Position numbers and translations under genes: made by a program
Part shown: positions 42,470-54,995 of the stretch, one piece after another
Numbering within the stretch: position 1 is the stretch's first letter
How the letters are laid out: every line of letters begins with the position of its first letter
Assembly (NCBI RefSeq): GCF_017589495.1
Contig: NC_063202.1
Coordinates: 14,368,646 to 14,432,645 of the forward strand
Direction of reading: 5' to 3'
Source of the DNA: Alosa alosa
Lineage: Eukaryota; Chordata; Actinopteri; Clupeiformes; Clupeidae
DNA length: 64,000 nt
The notes under the pieces: generated by a model
Database searches by the model: none
Seen by the model: the letters and a program-made list of their open reading frames with translations, nothing else
Told to the model about the DNA's origin: nothing

Positions 42470-45400
42470 CCACTGTGTCTGTTTTGCTGACATACCTCAT
42501 CAAGAGGAATCTGCTTCCTTCTGCTCTCCTCTGGATCACCTCCAGACCAGCAGCAGCCAATCAGATCCCTCCTGAGTGTGTGGACCAGGTGACAGAAGTA
42601 CTAGGGTTCAATGACCCCCAAAGGGAGGAGTACTTTAGAAAGAGAGTCAGTGATGAGAACCTAGCGAACAGAATCATCACATACTTGAAGTCATCCAGGA
42701 GCCTCCACATCATGTGCCACATTCCAGTCTTCTGCTGGATTGCAGCCGCTGTTCTAGAGAGAATGTTGAGTGTAACAGAAAGTGGAGAGATCCCCAGGAC
42801 TCTGACTCAAATGTACACACACTTCCTTCCAAACAAATATCAAACGTAAGTACACAGACACACAGATGAAGAAATTATTTTCAAACTGGGGAAACTTGCC
42901 TTTCAGCTGCTGGAGAAGGGTAACCTGATCTTCTATGAGGAGGACCTAAAAGAGTGTGGCATTGACATCACAGAAGCATCAGTGTACTCAGGAATGTGTA
43001 CCAAGATCTTCAGAGAGGAGGTTGGGCTGTACCAGGGGAAGGTGTTCTGCTTTGTTCATCTCAGCATTCAGGAGCATCTTGCAGCTTTATATGTGTCCCT
43101 CACTCTCATAACCCGTAAAGAAAATGTTCTAAAGCCAGTCACCTTTAGATCCAAACTTACTAAGTTTTTTGGACGTGTGTCTGATTCTTTGTATGACCTG
43201 CACAAGAGCGCAGTGGATCTTGCCTTAGAGAGCAAGAATGGACACCTGGACCTTTTCCTCCGCTTCCTTCTTGGACTCTCACTGGAGTTCAACCATAATC
43301 TCTTAAGAGATCTACTGCCGCATTCAGACAGTCAATCACAAAGCACAGCTAAAACTGTCCAGTACATCAAACAGAAGATCAGAGAGAATCCCTCATCAGA
43401 GAAATGCATCAATCTGTTCCACTGTCTGAATGAGCTGAGTGACCCGTCCCTAGTGGAGGAAATCCAAAGGTACCTCTTATTTAGTCTAGGAGGTCTAAAA
43501 GCCCAGTGGTCAGATGTGGCCTTTGTGATACTGACCTCAGAACAGGAGCTGGATGAGTTTGACTGTAGGTACTACTACAACAGATGGGAACGTCAGAACG
43601 AGGAAGGTCTGCTGGGGCTGATGCCTGTCATCAAGGCACACAGATCAGCTCGGTAAGTCAATAATGTGTAACTGTGATGTAAACAACATGTTGTGTGTGT
43701 ATGTGTCTATTGTGAACTGAACTCAGTCCACTTGATCAGATCTATGATCCAGCATTTTTTGTGCGTATGTGAACATTCCAAACAGGGGGTGCGAGTTTGA
43801 CAGCATATTTTGCCGACTGCATGCACACATGTGGCCAGAGCGAAGTCAGACGCACAAAGTGGGCAGAGTCAGACCGAAGTTAATTAATAAAAGATGGATA
43901 GATAGATCAGAAACACTGGTTGCATGTGCTTGGTTTATTCAGTTTTAGTTCAAGAAGATATTTGCAAGAAGATGTTTCTCTTCTGTATGATCATTGTGCA
44001 ACACTGGAATATGTCATAAAACACTCACCTGATTTAGTATTAATAATGAATCCAACAACAAATCAGTTATACTTCTGAAAATTGGTTGCTCTTTTGATGC
44101 TAAAATGGACACATTACTGCATGTCTCAAAACTGTTAAAATATCACCCCCTGAGTAATGCCCTAAACAACTGTGGGTGCAAGTGTCAAGTCCTTGCCTTA
44201 ATCTTTGGGCCAGATTTGTGGACTCTAAGACAAAAGGCTAAACAATTCACAAAGTACTGCTCTGTGTCAGCTATAATTGGTAGCTTCTTCATCTGGAAAC
44301 ACAGGTGTGACCTTTACCCCTCATGTTTACATCATGGAATTGAACGTTTGGATCTTATCGTGATACCTATCCTACTTGTCAATCCAAATAAAGAATTTAA
44401 AAAAAATGTGTGTGTAATATGAGTGTTGAATGTTCAAGTGTATTTTAATGTTTCCTCCAGGCTGATATATATAAACCTGGCAGAGAAAAGCTGTTCCTCT
44501 TTGGCTTCAGCCCTCAGTTCAGGCTCAAGTCTCAGACAGCTGGACCTGAGTGACAGTAATCTACTGGACTCAGGAGTGACACTTCTTAGTGCTGCATTAA
44601 GAAATCCAATCTGTAAACTAGAGAAACTAACGTAAGTATCATCCATGACTGTTTTGTGTGTTTTAAATGTTCTTGAAGGAGAAGTTATTCATGTCTGGTT
44701 TTAGCCCTCAGCTCAGGCTTATATCTGTGTGTATGTCATTTGAGTGTGGAATGTTTATGATGCGTCTTAATGTTTCCCCCAGGCTGTATAACTGTTACCT
44801 GACAGAGAAAAACTGTTCTACTCTGGCTTCAGTCCTCAGTTCATGCTCAAGTCTCAGAGAGCTGGACCTGAGTGGCAATGAGCTGCTGGACTCAGGAGTG
44901 ACACTTCTTAGTGATGTATTAAGAAATCCAATCTGTAAACTAGAGACACTAGAGTGAGTATGCTACTATAATCAATAACTGTGTGTGTGTGTGTGTGTGT
45001 GAGTTGTGATGGCCTGCTGGCCCTGTCTGCTTCTGTGTCTGTGTGTTCTCTGATTGGGATTGGAGACATTTCCATGCCTTTGGAATCTGGCTTCTCCTCA
45101 CTATACCCACCCACACACACACACACACACAGACACACACACACACACATACACACCAGGCTTGTGCAAAATTCCAGAATTGAATTGAAACTGGCTCTTT
45201 AATTCCAATTCAATTCTTGAATTTCACTTGCATTTCAATTGAGGCAGTAAACAGGAAGCAGAATTGCAATTCGAATTTTGCACAACCCTGATACACACAC
45301 ACACTTTTTCCCTCACTTCAGTGGCTCTTCACTTTCTACGGCACAGCTCACTGTTTTTGTTCCATGGAACACACAACACCATACATTCCACTCATCCATG

Positions 45401-45584
45401 CATGCACCTCACTCTACTGACTGTACTGATTTTCACACCACTTAGTTTTCTTAGGCTACCGATACTAACAAAATGGGATATTTTCAATTTCAGGGTATCA
45501 CAATATTTGATACTTTTCTGTGTATTTTCATGCAACACTAGCGTTTGACGTTTGATTGTTGAATGTTATGGTTTCTCCAGTTTT

Positions 45585-45675
45585 TATAACCGTGGCCTGA
45601 TAGAAAAAAGCTGTTTCCCGAGTAGCTTCAAACCTCATCACAGGCAGATGGCTTTTTGTGCGTGTGTGTGTGAAA
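45585..45675 (+). pseudogene. LRR exon remnant 1
   Basis: CTCCAG then TTTTTATAACCGTGGCCTG matches the start of an LRR exon (NRGLIEKSCF compare NCNLTEKSCS) but loses similarity after about 60 bp. A near-identical remnant at 47582-47660 shows that this decayed exon was itself duplicated. Confidence 0.75.
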
Positions 45676-45685
45676 TGAGTGTTAA

Positions 45686-46060
45686 AGGGACACCTGGCAA
45701 GCCTGATGCTTTTTTCTCTACGAAACTCCCCCTCGCTCGGTCTGAAGCTCTTTTCCTTTTCTTTGCATCTTCCGTCAAGGGTTTTTCGCTGCTTCTTCGC
45801 CCGGCTCTGCCATTATACAATATCGTTTGCAACAATGGCTAAGCGTTTCGTTAGCCTGCCTCTGTGCTGTGGATTTAGGATGTAAACTGATCCTGCTTCG
45901 GTCGGCGGGTACGATACACTGAACTTGCAAGCAGGATATTCTTCCTACAGGCAGTAGGCGGCGGGCGAGAGAGTCTTCAATCGCCCTGAAATGAGTCATT
46001 TAACCATATACCGACTTACGAAGATGAGTAATTAACACGAAAACGTTGCCGGGTGTCCCT
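45686..46060. mobile_element. MITE with TTAA target duplication, 375 bp
   Basis: Ends AGGGACACCTGGCAA and TTGCCGGGTGTCCCT are inverted. TTAA flanks at 45682-45685 and 46061-46064. It lies in an intron of the NLR locus beside LRR exon 3. No coding capacity. Confidence 0.9.
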
Positions 46061-47581
46061 TTAAATGCTCAGATGTATCTTTATGTTTTCTCCAGGCTTC
46101 GTGGCTGTAACCTGACAGAGAAAAGCTGTTCCTCTCTGGCTTCACACCTCATTTCAGGCTCAAGTCTCAGACAGCTGACCCTGAGTGTCAATGAGGTGCT
46201 GGACTCAGGAGTGATACTACTTAGCACTGCATTAGGAAATCCACTCTGTAAACTGGAGACACTAAGGTGAGTATGCTATGATTATCCATATATCTGTGTG
46301 TATCTGTGTGTTATGTAGGTCTCTCTCTATCTCTCTTTCTGTGTTTGTGTGTGTGTGTGTGATGTGAGTGTTGAATATTCAGATGTATCTTAATGTTTCA
46401 GGCTGCGCAACTGTAAGCTGACAGAGAAAAGCTGTTCCTCTCTGGCTTCAGTCCTCAGTTCAGGCTCAAGTCTCAGGCAGCTGAATATGAGTTACAATAA
46501 CCTGCTGGACTCAGGGGTGACACTTCTTTGTGCTGCATTAAGGAATCCACTCTGTAAACTGGAGGCACTAGAGTGAGTATATGGTTATTATTCATCTCTG
46601 TGTATGTGTGTGTGTGTGTGTGTGTGTGATGTGAGAGTTAAATGCTCAGATGTATTTTAATGTTTCCTCCAGGCTGTGGACCTGTAACCTGACAGAGGAA
46701 AGATGTTCCTTTCTGGCTTCAGTTCTGAATTCAGGCTCAAGTCTCAGACATCTGAACCTGAGTGTCAATAAGCTTCTGGACTCAGGAGTGACACTTCTTA
46801 GTGCTGCTTTAGGAAATCCGCTCTGTAAACTGGAGACACTAAAGTGAGTATGCTATTATAATCTTATAATCCATAACATTTATTTCTCAGCTCAGGCTCA
46901 TGTCAGTGTGTGTGTGTGTGTGTGTGTGTCTGAGAGAGAGAGAGAGAGAGAGCTGAATATTCAGATGTTTCCACCAGGCTCGGTAACTGTAACCTGACAG
47001 AGAAAAGCTGTTCCTCTCTGGCCTCAGCCCTCAGTTCAGGCTCAAGTCTCACAGAGCTGGCCCTGGATTTCAATAAACTGCAGGACTCAGGAGTGGCACT
47101 ACTGAGTGCGGCATTAAGAAATCCACTATGTAAACTGGAGACTCTAATGTGAGTAAACTATGATTATCCATAGCTATGTGTGTTTGTGTGTGTTGAATGT
47201 TGCTAAGACTGAAGTGTTGCATTGTGTCTAAGAAACTATTAATCATGTCAGGTTTTAGCTCATATCTGTGTGTGTGTGTGTGTGTGTGTGTGATGTAGGT
47301 ATCTCTGTGTTTGTGTGTGTATGATTAGAGTTGAATGTTCTGATGCATCTTTCCTCCAGGCTGTGGGGCTGTTACATGACAGAGGAAAGCTGTTCCTCTC
47401 TGGCTTCAGCCCTCAGTTCAGGCTCAAGTCTCAGACAGCTGAACTTGAATGGCAATAAACTGTGTGACTCAGGAATGACACTTCTTAGTGCTGCTTTAAG
47501 AAACCCACTGTAAACTGGAGAAACTAGAGTGAGTATACTATTGTTATCCATAATTGTTTGTGTTTGTGTCTTTATGATTTC

Positions 47582-47660
47582 TCCAGTTTTTATAACCGTT
47601 GCATGATAGAAAAAAGCTGTTTCCCTAGCTTCAAACCTTAGCATAGGCAGATGGCTCTTT
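47582..47660 (+). pseudogene. LRR exon remnant 2
   Basis: Second copy of the decayed LRR start (NRCMIEKSCF) with the same ending GCAGATGGCT as remnant 1, located between LRR exons 7 and 8. Confidence 0.75.
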
Positions 47661-47984
47661 TTGTGCGTGTGTTTTTTATATGAGTGTTGAATGCTCGATG
47701 TACCTTAATGTTTCCTCCAGGCTTAATGGCTGTAACCTGACAGAGAAAAGCTGTTCCTCTCTGGCTTCAGTCCTCAGTTCAGGCTCAAGTCTCAGACAGC
47801 TGGACCTGAAAGGCAACCATCTGGAGCAGTCAGATGTTCAAACCCTCCTTGCCTTTCAGAGGAACCCACAGTGTAAATTACAGCACATAGAGTAAGTTCT
47901 TATGGATGATCTGATTGACAAATACATTCTAAATACTTCATAGAGCAAATTGTGTCACTGTGATGTTTTAGAATTATTTTGTTT

Positions 47985-48195
47985 TACATACCTTTATTCA
48001 TTTAGCAGATGCTTCTATCCAAAGCGACTTGCATACTGTATGTCAATTATTTTACAATGGCCATTGTCTTGGAGCAACTTGGGGTTAAGTGCCTTGCTCA
48101 AGGGCACAAAGATGGAAGCCAGGAATCGAACCCATTACTTTTCAGGCTACTGCACGCTAGCCCAGCTCCCTAACCACTACTCTACCACAACCCCA
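47985..48195 (-). mobile_element. tRNA-derived SINE, minus strand
   Basis: On the minus strand the A-box region GTAGAGTAGTGGTTAGG and B box GGGTTCGATTCC are followed by the block GCCCTTGAGCAAGGCAC and the tail AAGTCGCTTTGGATAGAAGC. It lies just after the last LRR exon. Confidence 0.88.
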
Positions 48196-48389
48196 TTCAT
48201 TCATTCATTCCCAAATATTTTGAAATATAGTTTCAGCAAGTTTAAGCATTCAGTCGATTTCTCTTTCCTTTGTCTTCGAGTCCCTTATTCTACAGGAAGG
48301 GGGACTAATAGTACCCAGCTGTGTGTGGGGAACAGAAACATTTGTTATGACTGCAGAGACCATGATGAAACATGTGTTACAAGGATACA

Positions 48390-50050
48390 ACAAGGATACA
48401 AGGAAGTTTATTGTCACATGCATATAGTTACTGGAAGTAAGAAATGCAGTGAAATTATGTCTGGTGTCAGCCTATTTGTGCATTAATGGGGGTAAAAAGT
48501 GCAGTAGAAGAGGGGTTTAGTAGATTAAGTGGCAAGGGCTGCATAAAAAAAGGTGGGGGAGGATTGGGATTGGGTGGGGGGCACCAACAAGGAGCACCCA
48601 AGAGCAACAGGGGCAAGGAAAAACTCCCTTACCAAGGAAGAAACCTTGGGCAGATCCACGGCTCAAGGGGCTAACCCAACTGCCAGGGGTCTTGGTGTGT
48701 GTGTTGGGGGGATGACAGGGGAGATGGGATAGTGTGCTGTGTATGTGGGGAGAGGGCAGTGTGCAATATGTGTGTTGGAGAAGCTTCCCTCATGAGACAA
48801 TGTGCTGTGTATTTGGGGGCAGTGTGCTGTAAAGTATGTTGGGGATGTGTGTTGGAGAAGCTTCCTGATGAAATAATGTGCTGTGTATGTGTGGGGGGGG
48901 ACTTACTATTGCAAGCAGAGTACTGTATGTATGATGTATGTGAGTGATGACAGTGAAGATGTGTGTGTGGGGCGGGGGGGAGTGGAGCAGTGACTGTGTG
49001 TGTGTGTAGTGTGTGTGTGTGGGCAGTGTGCTGTAAGTCTGTTGGGGATATGTGTTGGAGAAGCTTCCTGATGAAATAATGTGCTGTGTATGTAGGGGGG
49101 CAGGGACTTACTATTGCAAGCAGAGTCCTGTATGTATGATGTATGTGAGTGATGACAGTGAAGATGTGTGTGTGGGCGGGAGGGGAGTGGAGCAGTGACT
49201 GTGTGTGTGTGTGTGTAGTGTGTAGGTGGGGGCAGTGTGCTGTAAGTATGTAGAGGATGTGTGTTGGAGAAGATCCTGAAGACAATGTGCTGTGTATGTA
49301 GGGGAGGGGGTGGCAGTGTGCAGCAAGTATGTAGAGGAGGCTTACTGTAGCAAGCAGTGTGTTGTATGTATGTGAAGTGATGACAGTGATGATGTAAGTG
49401 TGTGTGTTGGGGGTGGGGGTTGGGCAGAAAGGCTAGGCAATCAAGGACATGGGTAGATGGAGGAGAAATCAAAACTAATAAATAAAAAGTTCTATGGAGA
49501 TGTGCAAAAGTTGGAGAAAGTCAGATATGTGTGTGTGTGTGTGTGTTTTTGACGCGGTGATGAAATAAGAAAATAAATAAAAGGTCTGGGATGGAGGGAT
49601 GTAAAAGTGCTAAAAGTCTTGTAGGTGTGTGTGTGTGTGTGTGGGGGGGGGTGGTCATGAGTGCTGAGTAGTGAATGAGTGCAAAGTCAGTATAGTGTGA
49701 GTTCAGAGTTGGGAAATGTTTGAGAGTGCTGAGGAGTGAATGTGTGCAAAGTCAGTAAAGTGTGAGTTCAGAGTTTGATGGCCTGGGGATAAAACTTCTC
49801 CTGAGTCTCTCAGTTCTGGCTTTGTGACTACATAGGCGTCTTCTTGATTTCAGCGGTAGGAATAATCCATTGTTAGGATGAGAAGAGTCCTTCAGAGTAC
49901 TCTTCTGGAATAGATATCTTGTAGAGCAGGGAGTTGAGTTCTTATAGTACGTTCAGCTGAGCGCACTACTCTCTGCAGAGTACTACAATCTCTAACTGTG
50001 GAGTTCCCATACCAGGTGATGATGCTACCAGTTAGAACACTCTCAACCGC
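48390..50050 (-). mobile_element. LINE 3' region with an internal minisatellite
   Basis: Minus-strand translation near 50040-49890 gives VESVLTGSIITWYGN and LQRVVRSAERTI, the C-terminal part of an L2/Rex-like reverse transcriptase. The left end (TTTATTGTCACATGC, about 48410) resembles a LINE 3' tail. Several stops make it inactive. Confidence 0.8.
48690..49420. repeat. Minisatellite, unit about 215-250 bp
   Basis: Blocks containing GTGTTGGAGAAGCTTCCTGA, AATAATGTGCTGTGTATG and CTTACTATTGCAAGCAGAG recur at about 48850, 49053 and, in part, 49260-49350. The region is G-rich on the plus strand. Long Pro/Thr/His open frames on the minus strand are artefacts of the repeat. Confidence 0.85.
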
Positions 50051-50299
50051 TTGGGATATTGTGTCCTGTATCTGACAGGTGGCAATGGTGACCTCAGCGA
50101 TTTGTTGATCCATGGCCCAGAGCTGGGTGGGGTCTCTGGTTTTGAAGCTCATGAAGTAAGGGTGGAATCCAGCACGCACACACATACACACACCAGTATA
50201 TCTCCTACTGAATGCCTGGGGAGGAACATGAACATCTTCCCAGCTTCCAGCAGCACAGAGGAAACAAGGATCCTGATAGGCCATGGATTTGGCATGGAG

Positions 50300-50383
50300 G
50301 AGGCCTGCGAAACACTCTTAAATCTAGAGGCATATACAGCAGGAAATTCACAAATATGTATCCCATGTTGGCTACACTGTACA

Positions 50384-50417
<34 letters not shown>

Positions 50418-52340
50418 ATTTGTAAGAGTTATGTTTGCCAAGTTTGTTTGAGTGTGTGTACAGATATACATCAGCAAGTGCACAAATATGTAAAATATGT
50501 TTTATCCTTCAAAGCATATCACCATGGAAAACATCTTAAACTTCTGCCGCATACTGGACAGCTATTCAAAAGTTGTTTTCTTGTAAATGTATTGGTTCCA
50601 ATGGTAAAACTGCTCTCTACTGCACCATTCCATAGACTTCTATTTGGTGGTCAGTGGTTGTAATGGCAACTAAATTTCCTCTCAAACCAAGATAGTAGAC
50701 AATCAGTCACACATGTTGGACAGAGCAGGAATATCCTGTCAATTCCATTCCAGAAGACTCCTGCAGATAAACAAATGTTGATATAAAGTAAAATCTAAGT
50801 AATAATGTTTTTTTATTACTCAAGTATTTATTTCCCATAAATCATTAACTTCAATTTGCCATGCTTCCACTGAAGTGGACATACTATTGGCAAGTACAGT
50901 ACCGAATATTTCAAGTGAAAATCATAACATTGCTTAACATTTTCTAGCAACTTTTGTTGGTTGTAAATCACTTAATTTATGTTATCTGTATGAATTTTGT
51001 AGGGTTATTGTAAAACAATATTGTGCAGATTAGTTCTAGTTTCAGTTTGTGTGTGTGTGTGTGTGGGGTATAGTTCAGGAGATCCCTTCAGACTCCACTG
51101 ATGATAATTAAAGATGAGCCTATTTTTAAAACATAAGTTTAGCATAGGCATACACTTCAATTACGCACTCATTTTTACAGATAGGAACCATAGGAAATGT
51201 TAAAATATGTTAAAAGTTTCTTAAAAGCATTAAAACCAATATTTGCTCATTGATTTAACATCATAGTGCAATTCATGTTTCTAGTAACTACATATTGCTT
51301 CCATGCTTGGAGTTTGGCTAGTCTTGCTGGTATCTTGCTGAGATAGAAGTTTCTTTATCACTCGGTTTTCTGTCCCAAAACAGGCTTGTTAGACATATTT
51401 AGATTGACTGGTTTATTGAAAATGACTACCACTCACTAACTAAAATGGATGGGGTAAATACATAGAAATAAAATAAGACCTGGGGCCACCTCACCATCCA
51501 CCTGTTCACGCCAAATCCAACCCGGAAGCCCCACATACTGCTTTCAATTGAGTGCTCATGTGCATGTAGTCCACTAGAGTGGGTGTTATTTATTTATTTA
51601 TTTATTTAATATAATAATTGTTTTTTTCATTCCCTATTCCCTTACAATAAGAAAAACACTTAAGGAAAAAATCCTGATTCAGACTTTCATAATTTATGCC
51701 TCAGAGGGTTAATTACTCTTCCTGCTGTGACATTAATAGATTGTGGCTATAGACGGCATGAAGAATTGTGGTCCATGAACAGAGATCTTCATCAGAACAG
51801 AAGGGATGGACGTATCGATACTACAGGTGTTGATACTTAGAATAAAATTCAAAGTTGCTTTATTAGCATGACTATGGGAACAGTGTTGCCAAAGCTATTG
51901 TTAGAAACACAATAACATAAGACCATAAAAGAAAAACAAAAATACATAAAAAGGAAGAGGGGTGGGGGTACATCAGTGTGGGGTGGACATAAAATATCTA
52001 GAATTAACAGCAGTAAAGAACAAGAGTAGTAATAGGATGATGTGTGTGTGTGTGTGTGTATCACAGACACAAATTTGTTTTAGTCCCTCAGATCCTCACA
52101 TTTCAAGATAAATTGTGCTGCTACAGCAGCAGAGGGCCCTTCACCAAGAAGTATAGCCACTGTAGATACTCACTTGGACTGACCGGTGTCAGTAAGCTTC
52201 CTGACATTTTTAAGTAGTGTCCATTGAGTTCATGAAGTTAATTAAAAATGCATTTAGGATGATGGAATCTGATATCTGGGTCTACATCAAGCAATAATGG
52301 ATTTTGAAATAACGTCTCTACATCATGAATATCAGTTCTG
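50300..52340. other. Spacer, nothing recognised
   Basis: AT-rich sequence with short TG tracts (50387, 51049, 52041) and no conserved exon or clear repeat structure. Confidence 0.55.
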
Positions 52341-52344
52341 TTAA

Positions 52345-53285
52345 AGGCACACTATGCAGGTTTTTTAGCTTAATATGCACGTTTTTTTAGCTTAATTTAC
52401 CTTCATTTAACAGCTTCAGAGTCATTGGAATGGTTATATTACTTTTTTCGGGTTGAATGGTGGCCGTGTCGCTTCCCCCTAGCGCCTGTGAGCGGAAAAA
52501 CCACCCTTGCAACTGTGGGCCGGCGGGCCAACGGCCTCGGTGTCAGGAAGTATGAGTGTAACAAATTGATTTACTGCATTCAGATACACATACACGCCAG
52601 GCACCGGCTAGAAAAAGGTAGCGATGGAGTTTCTCAGACATTTGTCATGACAGAGTAGGGTTGCCACCTGTCCAGGATTTTCCTGATTGTCCAGGATTTT
52701 CATGGTCTGTCCAGGAAAATAAAAATAAAAATCCTGGACACTGAATGTCCCGGATTTTTTGTACATGATCGCCAAAATGTGTATTTCAGTTTAATTGAAG
52801 CGTGCCCTCTACGCCCATAAACGTAATGCACAGCCTTACTGGCTCTACAAAAAATGACGATTAGCATAACATGGGTGGTGGTGGTGGGGCACGACTGTGG
52901 AGGTTCATTAGAAATGGTAAGGTGGAGACGGAGAGTGTGTGGGACAAGGAGAGACAGAGAAAGGAAAGTTTATTCCACATAAGCAAAAAAGCAGAACCTA
53001 ATTATGTATTCCCCTGCTATTAAATAAAGCAATTAACTAAACAAATAACTAGAAATTGTCATTCTTACTCATTTTAGCTATACAATTGTCGCTTAGAATG
53101 ACGGTTTTTATCTTGGGTTAGATGTGCGAAAGGCGCCGTTGCTTACAAACAAAAAGGTCGATTGGATGGTCAAAATGTCCAGGATTTTTGTCAGACACAG
53201 GTGGCAACCCTATGACAGAGCCAGCGAAAAAGAAGCAAAAACCGAGAAAACAGTAAGGAAATTTCCAATACTGCATAGTTTACCT
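52345..53285. mobile_element. TTAA-flanked DNA element with a nested insertion
   Basis: Ends AGGCACACTATGCAG and CTGCATAGTTTACCT are inverted; TTAA flanks (52341-52344 and 53286-53289). The body is interrupted at 52656-53212. Without the insert and its duplicate the element would be about 376 bp. Confidence 0.88.
52656..53212. mobile_element. Nested element with TAGGGTTGCCACCTGT ends and 8-bp duplication
   Basis: Inverted ends TAGGGTTGCCACCTGT and ACAGGTGGCAACCCTA with identical flanks TGACAGAG (52648-52655 and 53213-53220). A related end, TAGGGTTACCACACGTTC, is at about 13578. 557 bp, no transposase. An 8-bp duplication fits hAT-type insertion. Confidence 0.92.
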
Positions 53286-53646
53286 TTAAGTTGACAGCCT
53301 GCAGTTACAGGTAGACGATTTATTTACTTTTTTCATTAATTTTAATCACATTTTTTGTTAGGCCTATTTTCTTTATTCACAGCAAGCTAAACTAAAGATG
53401 ATGGTCCAACAGCAGACCAGAAGTGACATGCCATTAATTGAGCGACTGGTCTGACATCTGCCTATCTGATTTTGCTATCTGGGAGTTCCTGGGTCTACTT
53501 TAGGCCCTACAGTGGGATCTCTTTAGGTTTATTTGTTATTAACGGCAGTCATGCTGTTAAGATCATCTGAGCATATCAGGTCAGGTGGGTAGTGAAAATT
53601 TTGTTGTCAATGCTGTCACCTCGAATGTCCTCAATACAAGTGTAAG

Positions 53647-54624
53647 CAGGGGCGCAGCTACCCATTTTTTGAGGGGCAACAACAAATTGGCGCCCAAAAA
53701 AAAAAAAAAAAAAAAAACACAAACAAGTAAAGTAAAACAAACGGCCAATAATTTACATGAATAGGTTATTATCAGTATTATTTTTTAAAAAATTCAACCA
53801 ATTTGAACTTAACCGAAGTATTGGTAAATGGTGCATTGTCACTTTAAGCGAGTCTAAACGGTTCTCATAACGCCCTTTTACCAGCTGTTGCTCACTAAGG
53901 ATAAGGCTGATCCAACTCTAGCCTTTGTTTGCCACATTGACAGCACAATATTAAGCTATTAATATTAGGATTGTTAGGAAATGTAACATGTAATGAGAAT
54001 TGCTAGCGTGACATTTCTGTTTGCAGTTTGCCATTAAATGTTCGGTATGAGCATGGTAGCCACCTAGCTATCTTAATAGTTATATTTCAATCGGCATATG
54101 CTTAGCAAACGCTAGTTAGTCTGGTAACATGAATAACATGAACATGAAACATGTGCCTCCAAGCACAGACGTCACACTTTAAATCCTACCTGTTGCTTTT
54201 CACCATCCACTTATTTAACTGCTGTCGCATCCCATCCTGACATGCCATCTCATTTTCCCTTTCTTTCTCTATTTTTAGCCCCCGACAGCTTTTACGCGTT
54301 ATCCATCTTTTTCAATAGACGAAAACTCACTACTCATAGGCTACCTGCTCACTCAGCGCTCACAGCGCCCCCACTCCCTTTTCTATGTCAAAATTCTATG
54401 ATGGAATCTAATGAGATAGGGCGCCTACTCTGTTAGTCCTCTAAAATGTTATTTAACATTGAGGAAATGCAGAAATGATTTAGAAAACTACAACAGTAGC
54501 TACATATAGAATATACCAAATATATTATTATTATTAGCCTATTTGGGGGTTTTTTTTACCATCGCTTTGGCGCCCCCACGGTGATGCGCCCCTATGCGCT
54601 GCATGCCCACTTTTTGCGCCACTG
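53647..54624. mobile_element. Non-autonomous hAT element, 978 bp
   Basis: Ends CAGGGGCGCAG and TGCGCCACTG; 8-bp duplications AGTGTAAG at 53639-53646 and 54625-54632 are identical. It contains a poly-A run near 53700 and no transposase. It lies directly upstream of tstd2. Confidence 0.9.
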
Positions 54625-54995
54625 AGTGTAAGCCAACAGCATAAAATACTCAGTAACTGACGCCCCATTGTTCGTCCACGTGAAGGATGTGACTTTTATT
54701 TTGAAATAGTTAAAGAAAACGTTTGTCGTGACGTGCAGGTGATGTAGCATCTGCCTTCCGTCAGCCAGTCGGTGTGCTGAGCAGTCAGACTCTGATCTCA
54801 TGTGGTGGTATACAGTGGCGATTCTGTGAATTTTGACCACGAAAGCCTGAGCGGTTATGTTTGACGTGGTACGTTATTGGTCACCACCAGGAACACATTC
54901 GTGGGACTGCACTGAACTGTGACTAATTGTTTGCAGTAGGCTAAAGTCAGGCAAACAGGCAGACTATCCCCTGCCCATCAGTGCTAAGTTGTCCA

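Larger units (their letters stand above)
39249..47891 (+). pseudogene. Fish NLR (FISNA-NACHT-LRR, NLRC3-like), disrupted
   Basis: NLRs of this type are cytosolic immune sensors. The main exon runs 39249-43652 and is interrupted by a transposon at 39830-42469. Order: FISNA (KKFQCLSEG, TELYITEGG), then DIFKPLPG, Walker A GVAGIGKT (about 39528), Walker B FIFDGLNES (family usually DGLDE), then after the insert LLWITSRPAAANQIPPECVD, HIMCHIPVFCW, EEDLKECGID and FCFVHLSIQEHLAALY. Eight LRR exons follow: 44461-44631, 44783-44953, 46096-46266, 46402-46572, 46673-46843, 46978-47148, 47360-47528, 47721-47891; seven are exactly 171 nt. Lesions: an extra G at about 39400 changes frame, TAA at 42847-42849, and exon 7 is 169 nt with a resulting stop. 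No upstream PYD/CARD exon and no B30.2 exon were found. An active allele elsewhere is likely. Confidence 0.92.

Noticed and set aside
42847..42876. A 30-base intron that would remove the TAA in the NLR exon
   Set aside because: GTAAGT...ACACAG fits splice consensus, but 30 bases is below any vertebrate intron size; treated as a nonsense mutation.
44105..44422. 105-codon frame between the NACHT exon and the first LRR exon
   Set aside because: No LRR or other motif and no splice sites in phase; probably intronic.
48671..49472. Pro/His/Thr-rich minus-strand frames of 130-200 codons
   Set aside because: Produced by the 215-250 bp G-rich minisatellite; codon content follows the repeat and no family is recognisable.
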